64,000 nucleotides of DNA from assembly GCF_039794105.1 (NCBI RefSeq), contig NZ_JBDIWA010000017.1, positions 7,330 through 71,329 of the forward strand, in the 5' to 3' direction. The position numbers were made by a program, and so were the translations under genes. This document shows, in pieces, positions 52,201-61,113 of this stretch. The stretch comes from Kuenenia sp039794105 (GTDB taxonomy: Bacteria > Planctomycetota > Brocadiia > Brocadiales > Brocadiaceae). The notes under the pieces were generated by a model. That model was given only the letters and a program-made list of their open reading frames with translations, made no database searches and was not told the DNA's origin. How positions within the stretch are numbered: the first letter of the stretch is position 1; each line of letters opens with the position of its first letter.

Positions 52201-53367
52201 CTATTTATCAAAAAGAGGCACAGGAGTATCTCTTTCTTCCACGCCAATTGCATAAAAATGATTATCATTGGAACCGATGTAAATTGCACCATTTGGCCCA
52301 ATGGCAGGTGATGCTTCAACCGCGCCCCTTGTTTGGAATGACCATTTCAAATTGCCTTTTGAGTCGATTGCATAAAGTTTTCCATCACTGGAACCAATGT
52401 AAACAGTTCCATCTGCATCGATTGCAGGGGATGATTCTACCCAACCCCCCGTTTTGAAGCTCCACTTTAATTTACAGTCAGGATAAATAGCATATACAAA
52501 GCCATTATATGCGCCGAATACAATTGATCCATCCTTTCCTATTGCAGGACTGCTATGCACCGCTTTGCCGGTATTGACATACCAGCGGATGTTTCCGTCA
52601 GGATTTATGGCAACCATTCTCCCATTATCCGCGCCGACATACACCACCCCATCTTTCCCAATAGAGGGGGATGAAAACGAGGAATAGACGCCGGACCCCA
52701 CTCTTTTTACCCATTTCTGGACGCCATCAGCGGAAATTGCGTGAAGGGTGCCTTTTTCTGCGAAGATACAGACCGAGCCATCATCCCATAAGGAAGGGGA
52801 TGCTTTTAAATTACTTGGGGCAGTATATCTCCATTTTAATGTTCCATCAAGCGAGAGGACATAGAGGTTGTTATCATCAGCGCCGAAATATACGGAATCT
52901 TCCGTTACCGCTGCCGAGGAGAGAATGATACCCTCCGTTTTATAAGTCCACACTACCTTTCCTTCGGGAGAAACGGCATACATTTTTTTATCCCGCGAAC
53001 CAATATAAATTGTCCCATCCCTTCCGATAGCAGGAGAAGCCGTTATTTCGTCACCTACCTGAAGTACCCATTTTTCTGCGCCGTCCGGATCAAGAGCATA
53101 TAATCTGCCGTCTACCGATCCGAAATAAATGACGCCGTCACGCCCTACCGCAGGAGATGAGGTAATACGCGTGTCAATTTTAAAAGCCCACTTCACCTCA
53201 CTGTTTTTTGGCCCGATAAAAGGGCTCTGGCCGGTGTGCTGCAAATCCCTTCGAAACATCTGCCATGGAATATCCGCATCTTCGGCATGGATAGATTTGA
53301 ACTGAATAAGAATTGTTACTATAATGCAAAAACAGGAAATAAAAGAAAAGTTCATTTTTTTCAACAT
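52201..53367 (-). CDS. Exported PQQ-like beta-propeller protein
   Basis: A 388-residue precursor with a signal peptide (about 1-28) and seven to eight propeller blades of the type (A/S)SPAIGxDGxIYxGSxDGxLYAxDxxGxxKW, each about 40 residues. These match PQQ_2/BamB-like repeats. No quinone-binding or heme residues are evident, so a structural or binding role is more likely than catalysis. CAGGAG lies 9 nt before ATG. It has no operon partner. The blade repeats are also visible at DNA level and make several overlapping false frames on the opposite strand. Confidence 0.9.
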   Translation of the reverse strand: MLKKMNFSFISCFCIIVTILIQFKSIHAEDADIPWQMFRRDLQHTGQSPFIGPKNSEVKWAFKIDTRITSSPAVGRDGVIYFGSVDGRLYALDPDGAEKWVLQVGDEITASPAIGRDGTIYIGSRDKKMYAVSPEGKVVWTYKTEGIILSSAAVTEDSVYFGADDNNLYVLSLDGTLKWRYTAPSNLKASPSLWDDGSVCIFAEKGTLHAISADGVQKWVKRVGSGVYSSFSSPSIGKDGVVYVGADNGRMVAINPDGNIRWYVNTGKAVHSSPAIGKDGSIVFGAYNGFVYAIYPDCKLKWSFKTGGWVESSPAIDADGTVYIGSSDGKLYAIDSKGNLKWSFQTRGAVEASPAIGPNGAIYIGSNDNHFYAIGVEERDTPVPLFDK

Positions 53368-53473
53368 AACATTTGCTCCTGTAAATTAGTCAAATAAAGT
53401 GCTTTTATTATTTGTATCACATTCAGGTTAAATATTATATAAAAATTGAACGGATAGTAAAATAAATGTTTTT

Positions 53474-53610
53474 GTAACACTTTAGTCTTTTGAAAAAGCA
53501 GGGGCAAAGCATTTGCCCGTTTGGGTATAAACGCATTTATGACAATTTACAGCAAATGCTTCGCCCCTACACTGCGATTATTGGAATTTTTCAAAAAACT
53601 AAAGTATTAC
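53474..53610. repeat. Complete MITE-like element (137 bp)
   Basis: Terminal inverted repeats GTAACACTTTAGTCTTTTGA (53474-53493) and CAAAAAACTAAAGTATTAC (53592-53610) enclose inner inverted boxes AGGGGCAAAGCATTTGC and GCAAATGCTTCGCCCCT. There is no coding capacity. It is the reference copy for partial elements at 9.8, 26.3, 29.0 and 32.0 kb. Confidence 0.85.
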
Positions 53611-53614
53611 GATA

Positions 53615-53772
53615 ATTGTGAAATACGAAATACGAAACACAAATTCGAAATTTCAAAAATATAAGTCTTATAAACCTATATGGCCTATATTTTGAAATTT
53701 GTTTAGTATTTCGTGCTTCGTGCTTCGTGCTTCGTATTTTTTATTTCGTGCTTGTTTGTTTCTGGCTTGTCC
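53615..53772. repeat. Heptameric hairpin repeat, TACGAAA/CGTGCTT family
   Basis: ATACGAA 7-mers on the left, a middle TATAAGTCTTATAAACCTATA-like palindromic part and three CGTGCTT 7-mers on the right. With the MITE-like copy it fills most of the 500 bp gap before the kinase; no gene is seen in the gap. Confidence 0.75.
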
Positions 53773-53871
53773 GGATTAGGGCCTAAACACGGGCGGAATT
53801 GTCGTTATAGCGCAATTGCCATGCCCATTGCGGGGTTTAATTTATATGAATTTTCTTATACTTAACCAGGA

Positions 53872-56214
53872 TTGGAACTGCCGTTGAAAACTTCAGAAAA
53901 AAATATGCCCAAACAGAAAAAAGCTTATTTCCGTTTTTTCAAAACCATAAAAATAAAACTTATTTTCTATCTTATACTAATTACTACCATCCCGATTCTT
54001 GTGGTAATCAGTACTTCATACAAAAAAGGGAAAAAGGCATTAAGCGAAAAAGTGGTGGAAAAACTCACGTCTATTGCTGATTTAAAAAAAACACAACTGA
54101 ACAGTTGGTTACAGGAAAGGGTCGTAGATATTAGCGTTCTTTCTACAAACAAATCTTTAGAGGTATCATTTTCCAATCTGCTGTATCTGAGAAAAGCATT
54201 TCGCACCATCGGCAGTATGAAAGAAACCGAGATCGGAAGGGTGTATTATAACCGGTTGTCAGAATATTTAAACAGCCTTAAGGAAAAACTCATTTATTGT
54301 GATGAGATATCCATCCTCGATATTGAAAACGGTGAAATTGTTATATCAACGAACCCTTCCAATATCGGTATGTTCGACAAGGATTTCCCTGATTATCTTG
54401 ATATCCTGAATAATAAGGGAATGCCTTTTAAAGATATCCACTATTCAGAATATACAAAGCAAATAGGCATGACTTTCTTTAGTACAACAAAACTCACCGA
54501 TCCGATAACTATGGAGGAAACGGACGACGTCAATGGCATTGTTCTTATCAGGGTAAACACGGAAGACTCCATCAGTGCGTTAATGCAGGACTGGCCTGGA
54601 AGGGAAGATACCGGCGAAACGTTATTAGTACGCCGCAATGGCGATAAGTTGATATTTCTTAACAACTCGCGTCATTTGGCAAATACTGCACTAAGCCTGA
54701 GTATTCCCATAAGACTAATAGCGCCTGAATCTTTTATGCTTGACTCTATGGAAGAAGGCATTATGGAAGCGTATGATTACAGAGGAGTAGAAGTCCTTTG
54801 CGCTTTCCGGCATATTCCCCAGGTAAAGTGGGGGCTGCTGGTAAAGCAGGACAAACAGGAGGCCTTTAAGCCCATTACAAAACTGAAAATACATGTCATT
54901 ACCTTAGTCAGCGCAAGCGTCCTCGTTATCATCGCTATCGTTTTCATCATTACTCATGGAATAACTCAGCCGATTCTTCAACTGGTGAAGGGCGCGGAAG
55001 CAATTGGCAAGGGAAGCCTTAACCACAGAATATCAATTAAGTCAGGAGATGAGGTTGGCAGGCTTGCGTCCGAGTTTAACAAAATGGCAGAAAAGCTGGA
55101 AGAATCATACGCAGGACTTGAACAAAGAATAAGAGAGAGAACCGCTCAGTTGAGGGCTTCTGAAGAAAAATACAGGGAATCAATTAATCTTGCCAATGAC
55201 GCCATTTTCACCCTTGACCCTGATATGGCGCATATTGTTGATTCAAACAAAAAGGCGGAAGAACTATCGGGATACACAAAAAAAGAATTAAGCCGGAGAA
55301 AAATATGGGAGATTGTGCCGGAATATGACCGGCAAAAAACCAAACATTTATGGAGGGAAATAAATAAGAAAGGCTCCGGTATGCTGGACAACCTTGATTG
55401 CCAGCATGCTGACGGAAGGATCATCCCTACGAGCATTAGCGCAAGTATTATTGAATATGGCAAAAAAAGGACGATTCAATGGATTTGCAGGGACGTCACC
55501 GAAAGGAAAAGGATGGAAATGCAGCTTATTCAAACCGAACGCCTTGCCGCTGTCGGTGAATTGGCGGCGGGCGTTGCCCATGAAATAAACAACCCGCTGG
55601 GAGGATTGCAAAATTTCGTAAAAATGATGTCCAGGGAACCGGAAAATATTTCTCAAAACAAAGAATTTCTGGAATTAATGGCAGAAGGATTGAAAAGGAT
55701 AGAAGTTATTGTAAAACAGCTCATGGCATTTTCCCGTCCTTATTCAACACATATGGACAATCATTGCGTAAATACGGTAGTAAGAAATTCCATACGGTTT
55801 CTGGAACACCGCATCAAAGAACAACGAATAACACTGGAAGAACGTCTGTTTTCCGGCTTGCCGGAAATTTACGCAGACGCCGACCAGATTTCTCAGGTGA
55901 TCATTAACATTCTGGTAAACGCGCTTGACTGCATGGATAACGGCGGAAAACTCACCATTGCCACCGGCCACTGCAACCATCTGAAATCAAGCATACACAT
56001 AAAAATTACCGATACCGGGCCTGGCATTAACGATGATATTGCAAGCAGGATCTTCAATCCTTTTTTCACCACAAAAGAAATGGGAAGCGGCCTGGGACTT
56101 GCCATTAGCAAGAGGATTGTGGAAGACCATGACGGAAACATTTTTGTCGACAGCAAGCCAGGCAAAGGGGCAACATTCTCTATATGTTTGCCCGTGAGAA
56201 AGGCAACGACGTAG
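53872..56214 (+). CDS. Membrane histidine kinase (Cache-HAMP-PAS-HisKA-HATPase), partner of the NtrC-type regulator
   Basis: A 780-residue sensor kinase with TM1 (about 32-50), a large extracytoplasmic sensing domain (about 55-335), TM2 (about 343-365), HAMP (about 366-425), PAS (about 433-550), HisKA with His570 in GVAHEINNPLGG and HATPase with GSGLGLAIS. The layout is NtrB/AtoS/ZraS-like, and it is followed on the same strand by a sigma-54 activator after 293 bp. The start is uncertain: TTG at 53872, TTG at 53884 (GGA 7 nt upstream) and ATG at 53905 are all in frame. Its membrane part resembles the kinase at 40.6 kb. Confidence 0.92.
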   Translation: MELPLKTSEKNMPKQKKAYFRFFKTIKIKLIFYLILITTIPILVVISTSYKKGKKALSEKVVEKLTSIADLKKTQLNSWLQERVVDISVLSTNKSLEVSFSNLLYLRKAFRTIGSMKETEIGRVYYNRLSEYLNSLKEKLIYCDEISILDIENGEIVISTNPSNIGMFDKDFPDYLDILNNKGMPFKDIHYSEYTKQIGMTFFSTTKLTDPITMEETDDVNGIVLIRVNTEDSISALMQDWPGREDTGETLLVRRNGDKLIFLNNSRHLANTALSLSIPIRLIAPESFMLDSMEEGIMEAYDYRGVEVLCAFRHIPQVKWGLLVKQDKQEAFKPITKLKIHVITLVSASVLVIIAIVFIITHGITQPILQLVKGAEAIGKGSLNHRISIKSGDEVGRLASEFNKMAEKLEESYAGLEQRIRERTAQLRASEEKYRESINLANDAIFTLDPDMAHIVDSNKKAEELSGYTKKELSRRKIWEIVPEYDRQKTKHLWREINKKGSGMLDNLDCQHADGRIIPTSISASIIEYGKKRTIQWICRDVTERKRMEMQLIQTERLAAVGELAAGVAHEINNPLGGLQNFVKMMSREPENISQNKEFLELMAEGLKRIEVIVKQLMAFSRPYSTHMDNHCVNTVVRNSIRFLEHRIKEQRITLEERLFSGLPEIYADADQISQVIINILVNALDCMDNGGKLTIATGHCNHLKSSIHIKITDTGPGINDDIASRIFNPFFTTKEMGSGLGLAISKRIVEDHDGNIFVDSKPGKGATFSICLPVRKATT

Positions 56215-56507
56215 CAAGGACTGCGGATAAAGACGCCGGGGAAGACCGTACAATGACGTAAAACAGCGACTTAAAACACTTTCTCTTTACAAGATCAATA
56301 TTTTCCTGTTAACTTAAAAAAGCCGCCGCTGCGGAATGAAGGTGATAAAATAATTTATCCTTTAGTTCTATGGAACGAGCGGTTTAAATATTAAATGGTA
56401 AAATCCGAATATTTAATTTTTTTAATCTGTGCAATCTGTGGTTCCGCCTTTCGTATCTCGTATTTCGTGCTTATTTTGTTCTGGCAATGCCAGTTTAGGA
56501 GTTTCAC

Positions 56508-57875
56508 ATGAGCAACAAGATTTTAATTGTCGATGATGAAAAACTAATGAGGATTTCACTGGAGAGTCAGTTAAAAAAAGAAGGGTATGATGTAAGTTCT
56601 GTTGACAATGCAAATGAAGGGATGAATTTGATAAAGTCGGAAGAATTTGACATAGTGGTGACGGACTTACGATTGCCAAACATGAATGGCATGGAGCTTT
56701 TAAAAGAAATTAAAAATTATAATCCTGACATTATAGTCGTAATTATGACTGCGTATGGAACCCTTGAAAGCGCTGTCGCCGCAACAAAGGAAGGGGCATA
56801 TGACTATATTGCTAAACCCTTTTCCACTGACGAATTGATCATTAAATTACAAAGGGCGCTTCAACACAAAAACACAACCGCTGAAGTGACCCGCCTGAGA
56901 AAAGAAATACAATCTGAATTTGAGTTTCACAATATCGTTGGAAACAGTTGCGCGATGAAAAAACTTATTGAAACAGTAAAAGAAATATCTGACAGAGATT
57001 CCACCATTCTCATACAAGGGGAGAGCGGTACCGGCAAAGAAAAAATTGCGGGGGCAGTGCATTACCATAGCGGCAGAAAAATGGGGCCCTTTATCCGTGT
57101 AAGCTGCGCCGCCCTAAACAGAGAAATACTGGAGAGCGAACTTTTCGGACACGAAAAAGGCTCCTTTACCGGGGCAATAAAGACAAGGCGCGGGAGATTT
57201 GAGCTTGCAAACGGAGGCTCTATTTTCCTCGACGATGTGGATGACATCCCTTTGGATATGCAGGTAAAATTGTTGCGGGTAATCCAGGAAAGGACATTTG
57301 AAAGAGTAGGCGGCGAAAAAACCCTTTCCATTAACGTGAGGATCATTTGCGCCACCAAAAAAGATCTTCTGCAACTGGCAAAAAAGGGAGAGTTCCGGGA
57401 AGATTTGTTTTACCGGTTAAACGTAGTGCCGATTACCATCCCCCCCCTTCGTGAAAGGAAGGACGATATCCCTCGTTTAATCAATTATTTTCTTAAGAAA
57501 TTTGTATCCAGGCATGAAGACGCCTTGCCGGAAGTCTCCAGGGAAACCTTAAATGTTCTCATGGAATATAACTGGCCCGGAAATGTAAGAGAACTTGAAA
57601 ATGTAATAGAACACGCCGTTGCGTTTTCCCATTCTCACGGCATTACTATCGATACACTGCCTGATTATTTAAAAAGAGTAGAAATCCACAAAAAACTCAT
57701 TTCCATGGATTTATCAAACATTCAAACAATTCAATTACACGATGTTCTTACTGAGGTAGAAAAAAGACTTATCGAATGGGCACACCAGAAAACAAACGGT
57801 AATCAGGTCAGGATGGCAGAAATACTCGGTATACCAAGGACAACGCTCCGCAACAGATTGGTCCGGTTAAAATAA
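56508..57875 (+). CDS. NtrC-family sigma-54-dependent response regulator
   Basis: A 455-residue activator: receiver (Asp53 in VVTDLRLP), AAA+ domain (about 142-380) with Walker A GESGTGKE (171-178), sigma-54 contact loop GSFTGA (218-223), Walker B GSIFLDDV (237-244), and a Fis-type helix-turn-helix (GNQVRMAEILGIPRTTLRNR, near the C-terminus). Two departures from the usual motifs: GAFTGA reads GSFTGA, and the Walker B acidic pair DE reads DD. Both are near-conservative changes. TTAGGAG lies before ATG. It is probably the response partner of the kinase just upstream; the target promoters are not in view. Confidence 0.93.
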   Translation: MSNKILIVDDEKLMRISLESQLKKEGYDVSSVDNANEGMNLIKSEEFDIVVTDLRLPNMNGMELLKEIKNYNPDIIVVIMTAYGTLESAVAATKEGAYDYIAKPFSTDELIIKLQRALQHKNTTAEVTRLRKEIQSEFEFHNIVGNSCAMKKLIETVKEISDRDSTILIQGESGTGKEKIAGAVHYHSGRKMGPFIRVSCAALNREILESELFGHEKGSFTGAIKTRRGRFELANGGSIFLDDVDDIPLDMQVKLLRVIQERTFERVGGEKTLSINVRIICATKKDLLQLAKKGEFREDLFYRLNVVPITIPPLRERKDDIPRLINYFLKKFVSRHEDALPEVSRETLNVLMEYNWPGNVRELENVIEHAVAFSHSHGITIDTLPDYLKRVEIHKKLISMDLSNIQTIQLHDVLTEVEKRLIEWAHQKTNGNQVRMAEILGIPRTTLRNRLVRLK

Positions 57876-57956
57876 TCAGAAATAATCACTCCTGTATTTT
57901 ATAGAAAAAAATTCCCGATTTTTCTTCATACTGCCGGTGCGTATCCTCCAAAAAAA

Positions 57957-58169
57957 TATCCCCTGGCAAGAAGAAAGGAGAGTGGAAACCAGAAGAACGG
58001 GAATAAATATTTGGCGTGGGCATATCTTGTGGTCTTTACGCCGGAGATGATACCTGAACGGGGGGATGTCAAGGGGAATGTAGAGACGCAAGTGCACTTG
58101 TGTCTCTCTACATGGGCGATGGATGTCTATCGTTACAACCCTGATACCCACCGGTGGGATTTTGTTTGA
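57957..58169 (+). pseudogene. Possible IS110-type transposase C-terminal remnant
   Basis: A plus-strand frame without a start reads GNQKNGNKYLAWAYLVV, close to the conserved C-terminal motif of IS110/IS1111 transposases (NGNKYLAWA). Downstream the match fades, and a GTAGAGACGCAAGT/ACTTGTGTCTCTCTAC palindrome (58080-58111) is inserted in it before a stop at 58167-58169. No N-terminal part or terminal repeats of an IS are visible. Confidence 0.4.
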
Positions 58170-58201
58170 CCGGCGCTTAATGAATACCTATAATCCACAG
58201 C

Positions 58202-58477
58202 ATGACTATTATTAGTGAAGTATATGATGCTTTTAAGGAGGCTGGGGTTTCAGAGGAGAAGGCAAGGGCTGCGGCCTCGGCTATTGCCGATTTCTCGGGA
58301 CGTTTTGACCGTATTGACTCTGAACTGAAAGACCTTAAAGGTGAGATTAAGAATACCCGAACCGATCTTGAAGCAGATATAAAGATTTTAAGGGCAGAAA
58401 TAAATGTAATTAAATGGATGATAGGTTTTGTTATTGCCGGCATTATCGGTATGCTCATTAAGGCATTTGCCGGGTAG
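58202..58477 (+). CDS. Small coiled-coil protein with C-terminal membrane helix (DUF1640-like)
   Basis: A 91-residue protein: helical N-terminus (EVYDAFKEAGVSEEKARAAA), a charged coiled coil (about 33-66, DRIDSELKDLKGEIKNT...) and a hydrophobic C-terminal helix (about 69-90) ending AFAG. This layout matches small DUF1640/CCDC90-like proteins found in many bacteria, often as multiple copies; function unknown. No ribosome site is clear before ATG. It follows the possible transposase remnant. Confidence 0.72.
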   Translation: MTIISEVYDAFKEAGVSEEKARAAASAIADFSGRFDRIDSELKDLKGEIKNTRTDLEADIKILRAEINVIKWMIGFVIAGIIGMLIKAFAG

Positions 58478-58606
58478 CATTTTATTATTTTTGGCTACAT
58501 TGTTAATAAAATTAGCTTTACTGAATATTTTTTTATGTGCGATTCTTTGCTCAACTTCAACTTCATATTACTTATCTGCCCGTAATGGATTCCGATGGAT
58601 ATAACA

Positions 58607-58703
58607 TGAAACGCGAGATACGAAAGATGCATTTGTTTAGAATTTCAAAATCATTTTGTCATTAGAATTTGTTTCGTGTTTCGTGTTTCGGATTTCACAA
58701 TTA
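58607..58703. repeat. Half copy of the TACGAAA heptameric hairpin repeat
   Basis: It matches the right half of the elements at 37434-37671 and 60632-60868 (GATACGAAAGATGCATTTG, then GTTTCGT 7-mers). Confidence 0.75.
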
Positions 58704-59345
58704 ACAGGGACAATTTGTCTGGCACTTACATCCGATACCCTTTGCCTTCAGAAATGATTCCCTTCCCTCCTTCCAGGAAAAACCTGCAATCACTACCGCA
58801 CCAATTGAGTCAAACCAGCCTATACCGGTAAGTTCATAACCAATGCTCGCAAAAAGGAGCGCAAAAGAAAGATATACACACGTTTTTGTACAATTTGCAT
58901 CGGCTAATATCGCCGGAGAATGAAGCGCCTTGCCAATTTTCACCTTATAATGAATCAATATCCACATGGTGACAATAGAGACTGCTGCAATAATAATACC
59001 CCAAAACGTAGTTTCCGGATGATGATGGGTAAAAACATTCACTATGGCAGTACCCGCAAGCCCAAACGTAAGCAAATAAAAGGCAATGCCCGTTATCCGG
59101 AGCGCTTGTCGTTCAAATATATCAGGTCCTGCAGCAGGGTTCTTCCTCTGCCTCCTCACCATATGCCAGATACCTATGCCTGAAATCACTTCCACAAATG
59201 AATCTAATCCAAAACCAAAAAGTGAAACAGTCTCATCTCCGAGCCCAAAACCAACAGAAACGCCGCCTTCTGCAATATTATAAAATATAGTAATAAGGGC
59301 AAGCGCAGACGCCCATTTATAGAGTACGGCAACTTCTTTTTCCAC
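58701..59345 (-). CDS. CDF-like cation efflux protein with Cys-rich tail
   Basis: I place the start at GTG 59345 (214 residues) because AGGGAGG lies 4 nt before it; the longer frame to 59507 runs through a heptameric repeat and has no ribosome site. About five or six membrane segments are visible, with LDSFVEVISG in the second and LADANCTKTCVYLSFA before the last pair, as in cation diffusion facilitator (CDF) transmembrane domains. The cytoplasmic metal-binding domain of typical CDFs is missing, and the protein ends in KCQTNCPC, a possible metal-binding tail. Divalent metal export is likely but the metal is unknown. Confidence 0.75.
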   Translation of the reverse strand: MEKEVAVLYKWASALALITIFYNIAEGGVSVGFGLGDETVSLFGFGLDSFVEVISGIGIWHMVRRQRKNPAAGPDIFERQALRITGIAFYLLTFGLAGTAIVNVFTHHHPETTFWGIIIAAVSIVTMWILIHYKVKIGKALHSPAILADANCTKTCVYLSFALLFASIGYELTGIGWFDSIGAVVIAGFSWKEGRESFLKAKGIGCKCQTNCPC

Positions 59346-59401
59346 AGCGCCTCCCTCTTCAAATTTCCGTAGCAGTACAATACGAAACTTGCCCAATAAC
59401 A

Positions 59402-59468
59402 TTCGGTAGTCTACAGTCGGCAATCGGCATATTGCAGATTGAGGACTGCCGATTGCCGATTGGTTAAG
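59402..59468. repeat. Heptameric repeat block, CAATCGG/GATTGCC family
   Basis: GTCTACAGTCGGCAATCGGCA on the left and GACTGCCGATTGCCGATTGG on the right can pair. It overlaps the end of the bactofilin gene and creates a false extension of the CDF-like gene. Confidence 0.75.
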
Positions 59469-60015
59469 GCCTTGCCTCGCCATGTAACATTCGTACACTT
59501 CCCTCAAAAATACCGCCTTTTTTTACTATTAATTTACGGCAGGTTATTGTGCCATAAACTTCTCCATGTTTTAAAATTTCCACCGCGCCCATTGCGGTGA
59601 GGTCGCCGTTTATTTTGCCATCGATAAAGGCATTCCCAACCAAAATATTTGATATCTCTATCGTTCCTTTTTTCTTTAAATACAACGTACCGTGAGTCTG
59701 AAGATTTCTTCCTAAAATCGATTTTACCTTGTAATCGCTCAGGTCATTTCGGTTATAACAATAAATACATGATACCGCCTGCGCGTTTTTATCTGCATAA
59801 ATTCCCTTCCCACACTTAAAACAAAAAACCTCTCTTTTACCAACAGGGGTACTTTTTGCTTTTTGGGAAGGGGAAAGGATTTCTTTCACATTGACATGCC
59901 GGCTACAATGGCTGCATAGTATCGACTCACAATAAACCGATACGGTAAGACTGCCATTGCAATATGGGCAGTTTATTTCGATAACATCAGGCAATTCATT
60001 GTTTTTAAACTTCAT
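59464..60015 (-). CDS. Bactofilin-type protein with N-terminal zinc ribbons
   Basis: A 183-residue protein. Residues 16-36 (CPYC...CSHC) and 65-88 (CFKC...CIYC) are two CxxC zinc ribbons; residues about 98-180 form a beta-helix of the bactofilin family (GTLYLKKKGTIEISNILVG, GKINGDLTAMG, HGEVYGTITC). Bactofilins polymerise into filaments that organise the envelope. The zinc-ribbon fusion is unusual. It lies 132 bp downstream of a standard bactofilin on the same strand. Confidence 0.82.
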   Translation of the reverse strand: MKFKNNELPDVIEINCPYCNGSLTVSVYCESILCSHCSRHVNVKEILSPSQKAKSTPVGKREVFCFKCGKGIYADKNAQAVSCIYCYNRNDLSDYKVKSILGRNLQTHGTLYLKKKGTIEISNILVGNAFIDGKINGDLTAMGAVEILKHGEVYGTITCRKLIVKKGGIFEGSVRMLHGEARP

Positions 60016-60147
60016 CAGATTAAAAATACCACAAATAATGGAGATATAGCATTGCTCCGTAAAAGTCTAGTTCCTTTTAGATTTACGAAGTACGATTTTA
60101 GATTTTAGATTTTAAATCGTACTTCGTACCTCCAGGCAGTACCTTGC

Positions 60148-60609
60148 CTACAGGGCTTTACCTGCCGTCTTGTTTTCGTTCATTTTAGGCCTCTCCGTAA
60201 ATCCTTCAGGGTGTACGCTGCATTTGCCGACAAATATAACACCTTCGTCAATTACGAGCGTTTTCGCCTGCAAATCCCCCATTAATTTTGCGTTTTTCCT
60301 GAGTTCGACCCTTTCAGAAGCGATAATATTTCCGTCCACCTGCCCCTCGACAATGGCATTCTTCGCCTTAATATTCGCCTTAACAGCGCCAGTGCTTCCG
60401 ACAATAACTTCTCCTTCGTCTGTTAACATCTCTCCGTCAAATTTTCCGTCAATTTTTAGCGTTCTGGTAAACTTAATAGTACCCTTGAACTCCGCATCCG
60501 GCGTCAAATACGTTATATTTCCCTCTCCCATCCCAACCTCCTTTTCTAATTTACTATTTTTCTCTCTTACATCGGAAACCTCTGTTCCCCTTCGAAATAA
60601 ACCCGCCAT
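60148..60609 (-). CDS. Bactofilin
   Basis: A 153-residue bactofilin: N-terminal disordered region (1-35), then a right-handed beta-helix core from TYLTPDAEFKGTIKF through LKIDGKFDGEML, GAVKANIKAKNAIVEGQVDGNI and KLMGDLQAKTLVIDEGVIFVGKC. C-terminal tail is charged. Bactofilins assemble without nucleotide and are linked to cell shape and peptidoglycan enzymes, fitting the presence of amidase and MltA genes in the window. Confidence 0.9.
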   Translation of the reverse strand: MAGLFRRGTEVSDVREKNSKLEKEVGMGEGNITYLTPDAEFKGTIKFTRTLKIDGKFDGEMLTDEGEVIVGSTGAVKANIKAKNAIVEGQVDGNIIASERVELRKNAKLMGDLQAKTLVIDEGVIFVGKCSVHPEGFTERPKMNENKTAGKAL

Positions 60610-60631
60610 ATCATACTGCCTTTCCTAAACT

Positions 60632-60868
60632 GGCATAGCCAGAACCAAACAAACACGAAATAAAAAATACGAAATTCGAAGCACGAAATACAAAGCAAAT
60701 TCGAATAACAAAGCATAAAATTCAAAACATCCCTTTCTGCATGCGATCACGCACAGGCAGGCAACAGTATGAAGCACAAAATGCAAGATACGAAAGACGC
60801 ACTTGTTTAGAATTTCAAATCATTTTGCCATTAGAATTTGCTTCGGATTTCGTGTTTCGGATTTCACC
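60632..60868. repeat. Long heptameric hairpin repeat, TACGAAA family (second copy)
   Basis: It is nearly collinear with 37434-37671, including the middle GCATGCGATCACGCACAGG and the AGAATTTCAAATCATTTTG segment. The outer left boundary has CTGGCATAGCCAG, also seen near 56480. The rest of the 500 bp gap to 61113 shows no gene. Confidence 0.8.
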
Positions 60869-61113
60869 ATTTATTAACAGATTCTATTTTATTCGTTACC
60901 CATATTATATCAAAGGAAATATTGCGCCATTTTTTATGCGACAATCTCCGTTTGAAACCTGTTAACGATCTCATTTTTTTGAAAAACATCAATGCAGGGA
61001 AAATCTTCAGTCAACAGCGACTGATTTACCGCAAGATAATATGCTTGTAAATGTTGCCTTTCAGGAATAAAATGTACGTTTTCTGTAAATGATAAAACTC
61101 AATTCTATCAATT

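Noticed and set aside
52022..52928. Plus-strand frames opposite the beta-propeller gene
   Set aside because: They arise from the repetitive propeller DNA and have no start signals or family features.
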